From: Diaphorobacter limosus
GTDB lineage: Bacteria; Pseudomonadota; Gammaproteobacteria; Burkholderiales; Burkholderiaceae_C
Reading direction: 5' to 3'
Assembly (NCBI RefSeq): GCF_033100095.1
Contig: NZ_CP136921.1
Span: 3,065,001-3,129,000 of the forward strand
DNA: 64,000 bases
Shown here piece after piece: positions 37,676-47,483 of the stretch (within the stretch, counting starts at the first letter, position 1; every line of letters begins with the position of its first letter). Below the pieces are notes generated by a model. It was not told where the DNA came from, searched no databases, and saw only the letters and a list, made by a program, of their open reading frames with translations. The translations under genes were made by a program, and so were the position numbers.

Positions 37676-39973
37676 ATGCAGCGTTTCCGCCGCGAATGGT
37701 GGTGGCTGGGTCTGGGCGCGCTGCTGGTGGGCGCGATGCTGGCGCTGGGCCTATGGCATGAGCGCCAGCAGACCGAGGCACGCGAGCGCCAGCACCTGGC
37801 GCAACAGGCGCGCATGCTGCACGACAACCTGGTGCCGCAGCTGGGCGCCATCAACCATGTGCTGGCCAGCCTGCAGGCCGATGTGCCGCGCTGGCGCCAG
37901 CGCCCCGGCGGCATGGCCGAGCTGAACCAGCGCCTGCAGCTGTTTTTTGCGGCCCTGCCGGGTGTGCGCAGCCTGAATGTGCTCGATGGGCAGGGGCGGG
38001 TACTGGCCTCCAGCCATGACGAGGCGCTGGGACAGGACTTTGGCCGGCGTGACTACTTTCAGATGGCGCGCACCGGCATGGCGCCCGAGACGCTGCTGGT
38101 GAGCCGGCCCTTCCAGGGCGCGCTGGGCGGCTGGGTGCTGGTGCTGGGGCGTACGCTGACGGCTGCGGACGGCAGCTTCGATGGCCTGCTGACGGCCTCG
38201 CTGAACCCCGAGTACCTGCATGTGGTGCTGCAGTCGGTGCGCTACGCCAGTGATCTGTTCACCTCGCTCACGCATGGCGACGGCCAGCGCCTGATGGCGC
38301 TGGGCGACGCCAATGAGCGCGCTGGCGACAACCTGGCCATGCCTGGCAGCCTGTTCATGCAGCATCTGCAGAGCCAGCGCAGCGACAACCTGCTGCGCGG
38401 CCCGCTGCGCCCCGGCGGTGCGGACTACCTGGTGGCCATGCGCAACCTGCAACCACCCGGGCTGCACATGGGCAAGCCGCTGGTCGTGGGCGTGGGGCGT
38501 GCCACGCAGGCGATGTGGGCGCAGTGGCGCCAGCGGGCGCGTTTTCTGGCGCTGGTGTATCTGCTGTCTTGCGCAGCGCTGGCCGGCGGCCTGGCGGCTC
38601 TGCAGCGCCGGCAATGGCGGCTATGGCACACGCAGGAGCTGCTGGAGCGCCAGCAGGCCCTGCAGCGCCAGCAGGAGGACATGCTGCGCCGCCTGGCGGA
38701 CAACCTGCCCGGGCTCTTGTACCAGTACCAGCTGGAGCCCGACGGCCGCAGCCATTTCCCCTACGCCAGTCCGGGCGTGACCGATGTTTTCGGCCATCCG
38801 CCCGAGTCCTTGCGCGCTGACGCCGGGCCCGCCCTGGCGCGCATCCACCCGGCGGATCGGGTCGCGGGCGAGGCGGCCATGCAGGAGTCGGCGCGCACGC
38901 TGGGCGTCTGGCAGGGCGAGTACCGCGTGACCCTGCCCGGCCGTGGCGAGCGCTGGCTCAGCGGCCAGGCGCGGCCGCAGCGGCTGCGCAGCGGCGCCGT
39001 GCTTTGGCATGGCTATGTGCATGACATCACCGAGGCCAAGCGCCAGGCCATGGAGCTGCAGGAGAAGGAGCGGCTGCTGCGCCACCTGATGGAGCAAATG
39101 CCCATCGGGCTGTGCATCGTCGATGAGTCCGGGCATTTCAGCTTTCGCAACCAGCGCTTTGCCGAGTACTTCGGCTATCCGGCGAGCGAGCCGCTGACGC
39201 TGCAGCGCTGGTGGCAGGAGGTCTACCCCGACGCCGACTACCGCGCCCGCGTGCTGGCGCTCTGGAACGAAGCCATGGACCATGCCGACGCACATGACGG
39301 CACCCTACCCGGCCATGAGTACCGCGTGACCACGCGCTACGGCACGCAGCGCATCATGGCCATTGGCGGCATAGCGATGGGCGGGCGCTTCATGGCCAGC
39401 TTCATCGACCTGACCGAGCAAAAGGCGCACAGCGACCTGCTGCGGCATCTGGCCTTTGTCGATGGCGTCACCGGCATTGCCAACCGCCGGCGCTTTGACG
39501 AGGCCTTGCAGCGTGAATGGCGCGACTGCCTGCGCAAGGGCAAGCCACTGGCGCTGCTGATGTTCGACATCGACCATTTCAAGGCCTATAACGACTTTTA
39601 CGGCCACCAGCGCGGCGACGGCTGCATCAAGGCCGTGGCGGCGGTGCTGCGCGCCGGCCTGGGCCGCCCGCATGATCTGGCGGCGCGCTATGGCGGCGAG
39701 GAATTCGTCTGCCTGCTGCCCGACTGCGGGCCACAGGACGCCCGCGCCAAGGCGCAGGAGCTGTGCCAGGCCGTGCGCAGCCTGGGCCTCGCGCACAGTG
39801 CCTCGCCCGTAGCGCCGGTGGTCACGCTGAGTGCTGGCGTGGCCTGCCTGGTGCCCGACGAGCGCAACAGCCCCGAGGCGCTGCTGGCGCTGGCCGACGC
39901 CAACCTCTACCGCGCCAAGTCTGCCGGGCGCGACCGTGTCGATCAGGGTGTTGAAACACTACAATTACAATAG
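37676..39973 (+). CDS. Membrane diguanylate cyclase, tandem paralogue
   Basis: 765 residues from the ATG at 37676 (MQRFRREWWWLGLGALLVG). It has the same order as the preceding gene: TM, Cache-like sensor, TM, PAS (FPYASPGVTDVFGHPPESL), PAS, and GGDEF with RYGGEEF and an I-site RPHD. Similarity to the neighbour runs along the full length, so it is a tandem duplication, with most divergence in the periplasmic sensor. Longer in-frame starts exist up to 37562 but do not resemble the paralogue. The stop codon lies inside an AT-rich repeat. Confidence 0.93.
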   Translation: MQRFRREWWWLGLGALLVGAMLALGLWHERQQTEARERQHLAQQARMLHDNLVPQLGAINHVLASLQADVPRWRQRPGGMAELNQRLQLFFAALPGVRSLNVLDGQGRVLASSHDEALGQDFGRRDYFQMARTGMAPETLLVSRPFQGALGGWVLVLGRTLTAADGSFDGLLTASLNPEYLHVVLQSVRYASDLFTSLTHGDGQRLMALGDANERAGDNLAMPGSLFMQHLQSQRSDNLLRGPLRPGGADYLVAMRNLQPPGLHMGKPLVVGVGRATQAMWAQWRQRARFLALVYLLSCAALAGGLAALQRRQWRLWHTQELLERQQALQRQQEDMLRRLADNLPGLLYQYQLEPDGRSHFPYASPGVTDVFGHPPESLRADAGPALARIHPADRVAGEAAMQESARTLGVWQGEYRVTLPGRGERWLSGQARPQRLRSGAVLWHGYVHDITEAKRQAMELQEKERLLRHLMEQMPIGLCIVDESGHFSFRNQRFAEYFGYPASEPLTLQRWWQEVYPDADYRARVLALWNEAMDHADAHDGTLPGHEYRVTTRYGTQRIMAIGGIAMGGRFMASFIDLTEQKAHSDLLRHLAFVDGVTGIANRRRFDEALQREWRDCLRKGKPLALLMFDIDHFKAYNDFYGHQRGDGCIKAVAAVLRAGLGRPHDLAARYGGEEFVCLLPDCGPQDARAKAQELCQAVRSLGLAHSASPVAPVVTLSAGVACLVPDERNSPEALLALADANLYRAKSAGRDRVDQGVETLQLQ

Positions 39974-40012
39974 CTGTTTGCGCTTTATTGACGGGCGTTA
40001 TAGGTTGATTTA
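39958..40012. repeat. AT-rich dyad repeat at the end of the second GGDEF gene
   Basis: CTACAATTACAATAGCTGTT then TGCGCTTTATTGACG. The complement contains AAGCGCAAACAGCTATTGTA, a strong match to the common arm. The right arm (GGGCGTTATAGGTTGATTT) is more diverged. The TAG stop of the upstream gene falls within CAATAGCTG, and the element ends exactly at the ung start. Confidence 0.6.
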
Positions 40013-40735
40013 ATGCTTGAAAACATGCATGCCGAAGCGGCCACGCAGCTGCGCAGCGCCAACCCGGACGACTGGCCCGTGGCGCCGGGCTGGCAGGCCC
40101 TGACGGCGGGCTTTTTTGCCAGCGCCGAAGGTCGCTCGCTGCTGGACTTTCTGCGCCAGCGGCTGCAGGCCGGGGCGGTGCTGTTTCCGCCCGAGCCGCT
40201 GCGCGCGCTGGCGCTCACGCCGCCCGAGGCCGTGCGCGTGCTCATCCTGGGGCAAGACCCCTACCACGGCCGCGGCCAGGCCGAGGGGCTGGCGTTCTCG
40301 GTCGCGCCCGGCGTGCGCCTGCCGCCCTCGCTGCAAAACATCTTCAAGGAAATGCGACGCGACCTGGGCACGCCCTTCCCGCCCTTCCCCGACCCCGGCG
40401 GCAGCCTGGTGCAATGGGCCACGAACGGCGTGCTGCTGCTCAACACCTGCCTGACGGTGGAGGAGGGCCAGGCCGCCAGCCATTCCGGCCGCGGCTGGGA
40501 GCGCCTGACCGACGCCGTGATCCGCCATGTGGCCGAAGGCGCGCGGCCGGTGGTCTTCATGCTCTGGGGCAACCATGCGCAAACCAAGCGTGCGCTGATT
40601 CCCGCCGATCGCGGGCATCTGGTGCTCACCTCCAACCACCCCTCGCCGCTGTCGGCGCTGCGCCCGCCCGCGCCCTTTATCGGCAACGGCCATTTCGGCC
40701 AGGCGCGCGCGTTTCGCGAACGGCAAGGGGCTTGA
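40013..40735 (+). CDS. ung: Uracil-DNA glycosylase
   Basis: Excises uracil from DNA to start base-excision repair. 240 residues, family 1 UDG: catalytic water-activating Asp in ILGQDPYHGRGQAEGLAFSV (~78-97), the Pro-rich/4-Pro loop near FPPFPDPGGSL, the Asn of LLNTCLTVEEGQAASHSGRG, and the His loop LTSNHPSPLSALR. The ATG at 40013 begins MLENMHAEAATQL; the ATG four codons later is an alternative. The ggt gene follows after 14 nt. Confidence 0.97.
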   Translation: MLENMHAEAATQLRSANPDDWPVAPGWQALTAGFFASAEGRSLLDFLRQRLQAGAVLFPPEPLRALALTPPEAVRVLILGQDPYHGRGQAEGLAFSVAPGVRLPPSLQNIFKEMRRDLGTPFPPFPDPGGSLVQWATNGVLLLNTCLTVEEGQAASHSGRGWERLTDAVIRHVAEGARPVVFMLWGNHAQTKRALIPADRGHLVLTSNHPSPLSALRPPAPFIGNGHFGQARAFRERQGA

Positions 40736-40749
40736 CGCAAACCCGCACC

Positions 40750-42354
40750 ATGCACAACGCACAGACCCTCGACTGGACCCTGCCCTATGCCTCGCAGCGC
40801 AGCGCGGTGCTGGGGCGCAACGTGGTCGCCACCTCGCAGCCGCTGGCGGCCCAGGCCGGCCTGGCCATGCTGCAGGCCGGCGGCAACGCGGTGGACGCAG
40901 CCATTGCCGCTGCCATGGCGCTGACAGTGGTCGAGCCCTCGGGCTGCGGCATCGGCAGCGACGGTTTCGCCATCTGCTGGGACGGCAGGCAGCTGCACGG
41001 CCTGAATGCCTCGGGCCGCTCGCCCGCAGCCTGGACGCCGGAATACTTTGCGCGCCTGGGCGGCATTCCCGAGAAGGGCTGGAACGCCGTCACCGTGCCC
41101 GGCGCCGTATCCGCCTGGGTGACGCTGTCCAAACGCCTGGGCCGGCTGCCGTTTGCCCGGCTGGCCCAGCCGGCCATCGATTACGCGCGCCATGGCTTTC
41201 CGGTCTCGCCGACGATTGCGCGCCTGTGGGAACTCGGCGCCGCCAGGCTGGGCGACCAGCCCGGCTTTGCCGAATGCTTCCTGCCCGCCGGCCGGCCGCT
41301 GCGCGCCGGCGAGATCTTCCGCAGCGAGGCCCATGCACGCACGCTGGAGCTGATCGCCGCGACCGAGGGCGAGGCCTTCTACCGCGGCGAGCTGGCCGAG
41401 AAGATGGCCGCGCACGCCCAGGCCCATGGCGGCGCGATGACCGTCGAAGACCTGGCCGCGCACCAGCCCGATTGGGTGGGCACGGTGAGCCAGCGCTTTG
41501 GCGATTCGGTGATCCACGAGATTCCGCCGAATGGCCAGGGCATCGCCGCGCTGATGGCGCTGGGCATGCTCGATGAACATGGCGTGGGCGCCCACCCGGT
41601 GGACGATGTACGGACGGTGCACGCCAGCATCGAGGCCATGAAACTGGCCCTGGCCGACCTGCACCAGTACAACGCCGACATGGATCACATGCAGGTCGCG
41701 CCAGCCGAGCTGCTGCATGCCGACTACCTGCGCCAGCGCGCCGCGCTGATCGACCCGGCGCGCGCCGGCGCCCCGAGCTATGGCGCGCCGCGCCCCGGCG
41801 GCACGGTGTACCTGGCGGCGGCCGACGCCTCCGGCATGATGGTCTCGTTCATCCAGTCCAACTACATGGGTTTTGGCTCGGGCGTGGTGGTGCCGGGCAC
41901 GGGCATCAGCCTGCAAAACCGCGGTCATGGTTTCAACCTGGTGCCGGGCCATGCCAACCAGGTGGGGCCGGGCAAGCGGCCCTCGCACACCATCATCCCG
42001 GCCTTTGCCATGCACGCCGACGGCAGGCCGCAAATGGCCTTTGGCGTCATGGGCGGGCCCATGCAGAGCCAGGGCCATGTGCAGATGGCGCTGCGCGTGC
42101 TGCGCTATGGCCAGAACCCCCAGGCCGCCGCCGACGCGCCGCGCTGGCGCGTGACCGGGGGCAAGGGCGTGGCCGTGGAGCCGCATTTCGACGCCGCCGT
42201 GGTGGCCGGGCTGCGCGCGCTGGGCCATGAGGTGACGGTGGAGGCGGGCAACGGTGTGTTCGCCTTCGGCGGCGCCCAGCTGGTGCTGCGCCAGGGCGAC
42301 ATCTACATCGCCGGCTCGGATTCGCGCAAGGATGGTTGCGCGGTGGCGTTTTAG
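40750..42354 (+). CDS. ggt: Gamma-glutamyltransferase family protein
   Basis: 534 residues of the Ntn-hydrolase gamma-glutamyltranspeptidase family. The large-subunit half has GGNAVDAAIAAAMALTVVEP. The expected self-cleavage/nucleophile Thr is in PGGTVYLAAADASG (~352), with the small-subunit motif SNYMGFGSGVVVPGTGI and GPGKRPSHTIIPAF. No signal peptide is present, unlike periplasmic GGT, so this is probably the cytoplasmic subfamily of uncertain substrate. It ends 57 nt from the convergent patatin gene, the gap being mostly a dyad repeat. Confidence 0.9.
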   Translation: MHNAQTLDWTLPYASQRSAVLGRNVVATSQPLAAQAGLAMLQAGGNAVDAAIAAAMALTVVEPSGCGIGSDGFAICWDGRQLHGLNASGRSPAAWTPEYFARLGGIPEKGWNAVTVPGAVSAWVTLSKRLGRLPFARLAQPAIDYARHGFPVSPTIARLWELGAARLGDQPGFAECFLPAGRPLRAGEIFRSEAHARTLELIAATEGEAFYRGELAEKMAAHAQAHGGAMTVEDLAAHQPDWVGTVSQRFGDSVIHEIPPNGQGIAALMALGMLDEHGVGAHPVDDVRTVHASIEAMKLALADLHQYNADMDHMQVAPAELLHADYLRQRAALIDPARAGAPSYGAPRPGGTVYLAAADASGMMVSFIQSNYMGFGSGVVVPGTGISLQNRGHGFNLVPGHANQVGPGKRPSHTIIPAFAMHADGRPQMAFGVMGGPMQSQGHVQMALRVLRYGQNPQAAADAPRWRVTGGKGVAVEPHFDAAVVAGLRALGHEVTVEAGNGVFAFGGAQLVLRQGDIYIAGSDSRKDGCAVAF

Positions 42355-42366
42355 GCGAAATTTGCC

Positions 42367-42412
42367 GTCAACGCTTGTCAGATAAGCGCAAGCAGCTATG
42401 ATTTTAGGAATT
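42367..42412. repeat. AT-rich dyad repeat between convergent ggt and patatin genes
   Basis: GTCAACGCTTGTCAGATAAG then CGCAAGCAGCTATGATTTTA. CGCTTGTC-AG-ATAAGCG is the dyad centre, and AAGCGCAAGCAGCTATGATT is the best preserved arm in the window. It fills the gap between the two stop codons and could terminate both transcripts. Confidence 0.7.
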
Positions 42413-45400
42413 CAATACGCACCGGTGCGCTCCGGCTCCGGCGCTGGCAGCCACAGCTCCAGCGTGCCCGGCTGGCCCTTGAGGCCAGTGGGCAGGCCGG
42501 TGACCCAGACCTTTTGCCGGCTGGCCGGCGACCAGCGCGGCTGCACCAGCTGCGCCAGGGCCTGGGCGCAGGGGCGTAGCCGGGCCTGGTGGACGACGAA
42601 GGTCGGTTGCTGCCAGGGCACGGGCGGGCGCTGCTGGCGCATGGCGGCGGTGCGCGCCACGTTTTCTATGCGCGGGATGCGCAGCGCGCCGGCACCGGCC
42701 TGCTGCAGGCGCTGGCGCAGCTGCTCGGCACGCTCGCGCGTCGCTTCGTCGTAGATCTGCGTGTACAGCAGGGTGCCGGCCGGGCAGTCGTCGCGCAGGC
42801 CCGCCGCCTCGGCGGCGCTGATGGCGGTGATCAGTTCGGGCATGGCGCCGGCGGCGGGCGCCTCGGTGCTGGTCGCCGTGGGCGCCGGCGCGGGCGTGGA
42901 CACGGACGCGGCTGGGGCGGCGGCCACGCTGGCGGACTGTTCGCGGCCGCGCAGCAGCGCCCATGCCTGCGCCAGGTTGTGGATGGCGTCGGGCGGGCGG
43001 GGCAGGGGCTGCCAGTAGTTCAGCGCACTGCCGCTGCCGATTTTCTTTTGCGCGACCTCGCACAAATCCCTCTGGTGCTGGCGTTCGGTCTCGGCGCAGG
43101 CGGCAATGGCCTGGGCGTTGCCCGTGCATTGTTCGTTCAGGCGGTCGAGCAGCCGCTTCACGGTGATCTGCTCGGCCGGGCTCAGGGCCTCGCTGCCGTC
43201 GAGGGCGCGCAGCTGCTCCACATGGCCCAGGGTGTGCGCGCCCACGCGCCTGCAGCTGCCGGACACCTCGAGCAGCTCGCGCGAGGAGTCGTCCAGCAGC
43301 TTGCTGATCTCGGCCTGGCGCGCGTCGGTGCTGCGGTTGAGCTGCTCCTGCAGCTGCCACAGCGACAGCAGCAGCGTGCCGGTCACGCCCACGCCGACCG
43401 ATGTGCCTATGGCCGCCGCACGCACGCTGCGGCGCCAGCGCGGCAGGCGCGCCTGGGCGTCCGGCGCCGGCGGTGCCTGGGTCTCGCGCGGCTGCTGCAG
43501 GCGCTCGGGCAGGGCCAGCTTGTGCAGCTGCACCCTGTCCCAGCCGGGCAGCTGGGCCAGCCAGCGGTCGTACACGGCCTGGCCCAGGTCCTGGCCCAGG
43601 CGTTGGTAGCTCTCCCACTGCGCCTCGTCGAAGAACTGGTCGCCCGTGGACTCGTGCGGAAAGCTGGGGTGGCGCTGGGCGTAGGACAGCAGGTCCAGAT
43701 CCAGGCCGACATGCAGGTTGGGCTTGACGACCAGCAGCGTGCCCTCGCGCTCGCCGCGCGCCGGGTCGCTGTGGCGGTAGCGTATGCGCGCCAGCAGCAC
43801 GCCGCGGCGCGTGCTGTTGTCGGCCAGCTCGTCGGGCGAGAGCACGGTCAGGTTGTCGCCGGGCAGGCTGAGCAGGCGCGCGGCCTCCTGGCGGCTGTAG
43901 AACTCGATCTCGGCGTCCAGGTCGATGCGCGCCTTGCGCACCAGGTTCTCGATGTCGGCAAAGCGGTACTCGGGGTCGGCGCTGGCGTCCGACAGGATGA
44001 TGAAGTCGCACTCGCGCTTGATCAGCGCGTACACACCGGTGTTGTCGAAATGCCCGCCGTCCGACAGATACCACCAGGGCCGCGCCGGCCCGAAGAACCG
44101 GGCGCGCGCCTCGCTCCAGAGCATCAGCGGCTTGGGCCCGCGCCGCCACAACCAGGTCTTCAGCGGTGTCAGCGCCTGGGGCAGGGGCGACTCTATCCAG
44201 TGGCCCAGGCGTATGCCGAGCAGAAACATCACCAGCGCCCAGCCGCGCGAGGTGTAGGCGCCCGCGCCCGGCGCCGCCGCCGCGCCCGAGACGGCCACCC
44301 AGCCGCCCAGCGTGCCGGCGGCGCGGCCGGCGCTGGCCGTGGCGGCGCCGTCGTCCCAGCGCAGCACCTCTTGCGTGCCGACCTCCAGCGCGCGCGCCGA
44401 GGCGATCACCAGCCGCCCCTTGCGGTCGGCGTTGAACAGGCCCGAGGCGTCGTCGCGCGTCTGGTTCAGGCAGGCGCCTATCAGGTGCAGCGGGCCGCCG
44501 TCGGCCTCGGGGTGGTGGCAGGCCAGATCCACGTCGTCGCCCGCGGCCACCTCGGTCACGCTGCGCAGGCGGGCATCGGCCGGCGTGAAGGGCGTGCAGA
44601 TGCCGCGCCGCCGGTTGCCCACCGCCAGCCAGGCGCGCACCAGGCGCGCCTGGTAGAAGCCCGACAGCGAGGAGGCATTCGCCGCCTGCGCCAGCCGCGC
44701 CGTGGTCAGCCACCACCCCAGGGCCGCCAGCGCCAGCATGGCCCAGCGCATCCAGGCCGGAAAGCCGCGCAGCAGCGCCAGCGGGGCCTCGGCAAACACC
44801 CACCACTGCACGGCCAGCAGCCAGGCCAGCAGCAGCACCAGGGCCCCCAGGTGGCCGGCAACGTTCAGCAGCAGCGGGCCCAGCGCCATGGTGTGGCGCG
44901 CCTCGGCCTGGGCCGCCAGCTGTTGCAAGACCGGCGCCAGCCCGCGCAGCACGAACAGCAGGGCGCCGCCCGCGCCCACGCCGCCCCAGACCCAGCCCGA
45001 CGGCTGGCTGCTGGAGAGCATCAGCAGCAGCCACCAGCTGGCCCAGTCCAGCGCGCCGGCGCCGGCCAGCAGCAGACAGGCCAGCAGGGCACCGCGCAGC
45101 CACCGGGTCAGCTGGTTGCGCAGCCGCGCCACGGCCAGCAGGCGCGGCTCGCGGGCCAGCGCCAGGCGGGCCATGGCGCTGGCATGGCCCAGCGCGGCCG
45201 ACCACAGCGCCAGCACCAGCAGGGGCAGCACCAGCTCGGCCTGGCGCCAGGCCTGCAGCAGTGGCAGCCGGCCCGGGCGCAGCGTGAGCGCCAGGGCCAC
45301 CAGGATCAGCCCCGCCAGCAAAAAAGCGTCGCCGGGGTAGAGGCGGCGCCCGGCGGGATCCGGGCTGCGCGTCTCGGGCGCCGCCCAGTAGCCCACCAGC

Positions 45401-45999
45401 AGGCCGGGCAGCAGGGCCGCGGCCCACAGCAGAGCCAGGGCAAACCAGGGCGAGGCCCAGCCCTGCCAGGCCGTGGCCTGCAGCCAGCCCAGGCTGTGCT
45501 GCAGCAGATGCGGCAGGGTCAGCGCCAGCGCCACCGGCACCAGCGCGAAGAAGGCCTCGATATGCACCGCCAGAAAGGCGCGCAGATAGGTGACGATGAG
45601 AATGCCCACGTCGCGCGAGCCGGCGGGCGTGAGGTAGCGGCCGTTGCTGCGCAGCCAGCCGAGCATGTCGGAGTGGCCCGCGGCCAGCATCTGCTGCGCC
45701 TGCGCCAGGCCCAGCGCGCTGATCAGTCGCCCCAGCATGGCGCCCACGTAGCCGCCGCCGGAGATGGTGGACAGGTAGTCCACGCGCCTGAACAGCCCCT
45801 GCGCCGCGAGGCCACGCAACAGGCCCAGGCCAAAGGTGGCGCTGCGCACGCCGCCGCCCGACAGCGCCAGCCCCACCGTGGGCAGCTGGCGCGCCTGGGC
45901 GTTGCCCAGGCCGGCATGGCGGCGCCGGCGCAGAACCGCCGCGCGTTCATCGCGCTGCAATTGCTGCTGCGCCGAGCGGGTGGACGGTTGGGCGGCCAT
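42412..45999 (-). CDS. Large membrane-embedded patatin/cPLA2-like phospholipase
   Basis: 1195 residues starting MAAQPSTRSAQQQLQRD. The catalytic parts are far apart: the oxyanion motif GLALSGGGVRSATFG (~43-57) and nucleophile elbow YLSTISGGGYVG (Ser ~80) at the N terminus, and the catalytic Asp in YLSDGGHFDNTG near residue 645. About eight membrane helices (~140-490) lie between them. A further helix (~810-835) precedes an Ala/Pro-rich C-terminal region of unknown role. It is probably a lipid acyl hydrolase. The GxSxG form with GGG resembles cPLA2-like bacterial patatins. Single-copy, no obvious operon. Confidence 0.85.
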   Translation of the reverse strand: MAAQPSTRSAQQQLQRDERAAVLRRRRHAGLGNAQARQLPTVGLALSGGGVRSATFGLGLLRGLAAQGLFRRVDYLSTISGGGYVGAMLGRLISALGLAQAQQMLAAGHSDMLGWLRSNGRYLTPAGSRDVGILIVTYLRAFLAVHIEAFFALVPVALALTLPHLLQHSLGWLQATAWQGWASPWFALALLWAAALLPGLLVGYWAAPETRSPDPAGRRLYPGDAFLLAGLILVALALTLRPGRLPLLQAWRQAELVLPLLVLALWSAALGHASAMARLALAREPRLLAVARLRNQLTRWLRGALLACLLLAGAGALDWASWWLLLMLSSSQPSGWVWGGVGAGGALLFVLRGLAPVLQQLAAQAEARHTMALGPLLLNVAGHLGALVLLLAWLLAVQWWVFAEAPLALLRGFPAWMRWAMLALAALGWWLTTARLAQAANASSLSGFYQARLVRAWLAVGNRRRGICTPFTPADARLRSVTEVAAGDDVDLACHHPEADGGPLHLIGACLNQTRDDASGLFNADRKGRLVIASARALEVGTQEVLRWDDGAATASAGRAAGTLGGWVAVSGAAAAPGAGAYTSRGWALVMFLLGIRLGHWIESPLPQALTPLKTWLWRRGPKPLMLWSEARARFFGPARPWWYLSDGGHFDNTGVYALIKRECDFIILSDASADPEYRFADIENLVRKARIDLDAEIEFYSRQEAARLLSLPGDNLTVLSPDELADNSTRRGVLLARIRYRHSDPARGEREGTLLVVKPNLHVGLDLDLLSYAQRHPSFPHESTGDQFFDEAQWESYQRLGQDLGQAVYDRWLAQLPGWDRVQLHKLALPERLQQPRETQAPPAPDAQARLPRWRRSVRAAAIGTSVGVGVTGTLLLSLWQLQEQLNRSTDARQAEISKLLDDSSRELLEVSGSCRRVGAHTLGHVEQLRALDGSEALSPAEQITVKRLLDRLNEQCTGNAQAIAACAETERQHQRDLCEVAQKKIGSGSALNYWQPLPRPPDAIHNLAQAWALLRGREQSASVAAAPAASVSTPAPAPTATSTEAPAAGAMPELITAISAAEAAGLRDDCPAGTLLYTQIYDEATRERAEQLRQRLQQAGAGALRIPRIENVARTAAMRQQRPPVPWQQPTFVVHQARLRPCAQALAQLVQPRWSPASRQKVWVTGLPTGLKGQPGTLELWLPAPEPERTGAY

Positions 46000-46140
46000 G
46001 GCGCATACGGTAGGCGCGCGCCAGGGCCACGTCAACAGCCGGCCGAATGCGCCGGCGTAGTGAGCAACCGCTTTTTTGGGGTGAAGAAGGGGCGCGGCGC
46101 ATGAAACTGGCACACCCCAGGCCAGCAGGCGCCGCGCAAG

Positions 46141-46219
46141 GGCCGCCCCGCCGCGCTGGCGTCGTCCCCCTTCCCGAATGGCGCCGCCATTCGAGAGAAG
46201 GGGGAAGCGGCGAAGCCGC

Positions 46220-46232
<13 letters not shown>
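46141..46232. repeat. GC-rich REP-like nested hairpin element
   Basis: CCCCCTTC (46166-46173) pairs with GAAGGGGG (46197-46204), enclosing GAATGGC / GCCATTC. A second stem GCGGC-GAA-GCCGC follows near 46207-46219, then CAGGGGG. It overlaps the queA stop (46220-46222). The form suggests a dispersed REP/BIME-type element. Only this copy is in the window. Confidence 0.6.
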
Positions 46233-47320
<1,088 letters not shown>

Positions 47321-47483
47321 GCGTATTCTTGACAAAGGCGGCCGGCCATGGCGGCAGGCGCAGGGGGCGATTGTCGCAACTGCGGCGCGGCCCCGTGGCG
47401 GCGTGGGCACTTTAGAAAGGTCAAGCTATCGCACTCCAAATCCCATAGACTTTGTCTTTTGTCAAGCAATCGTTCGACGGCGT

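Noticed and set aside
42589..46104. A 1171-codon open frame on the plus strand opposite the patatin gene
   Set aside because: It is an antisense shadow of high-GC codon bias. The product is low complexity (Arg/Gly/Ala/Gln-rich) with no domain, while the minus strand encodes a coherent patatin with membrane helices.
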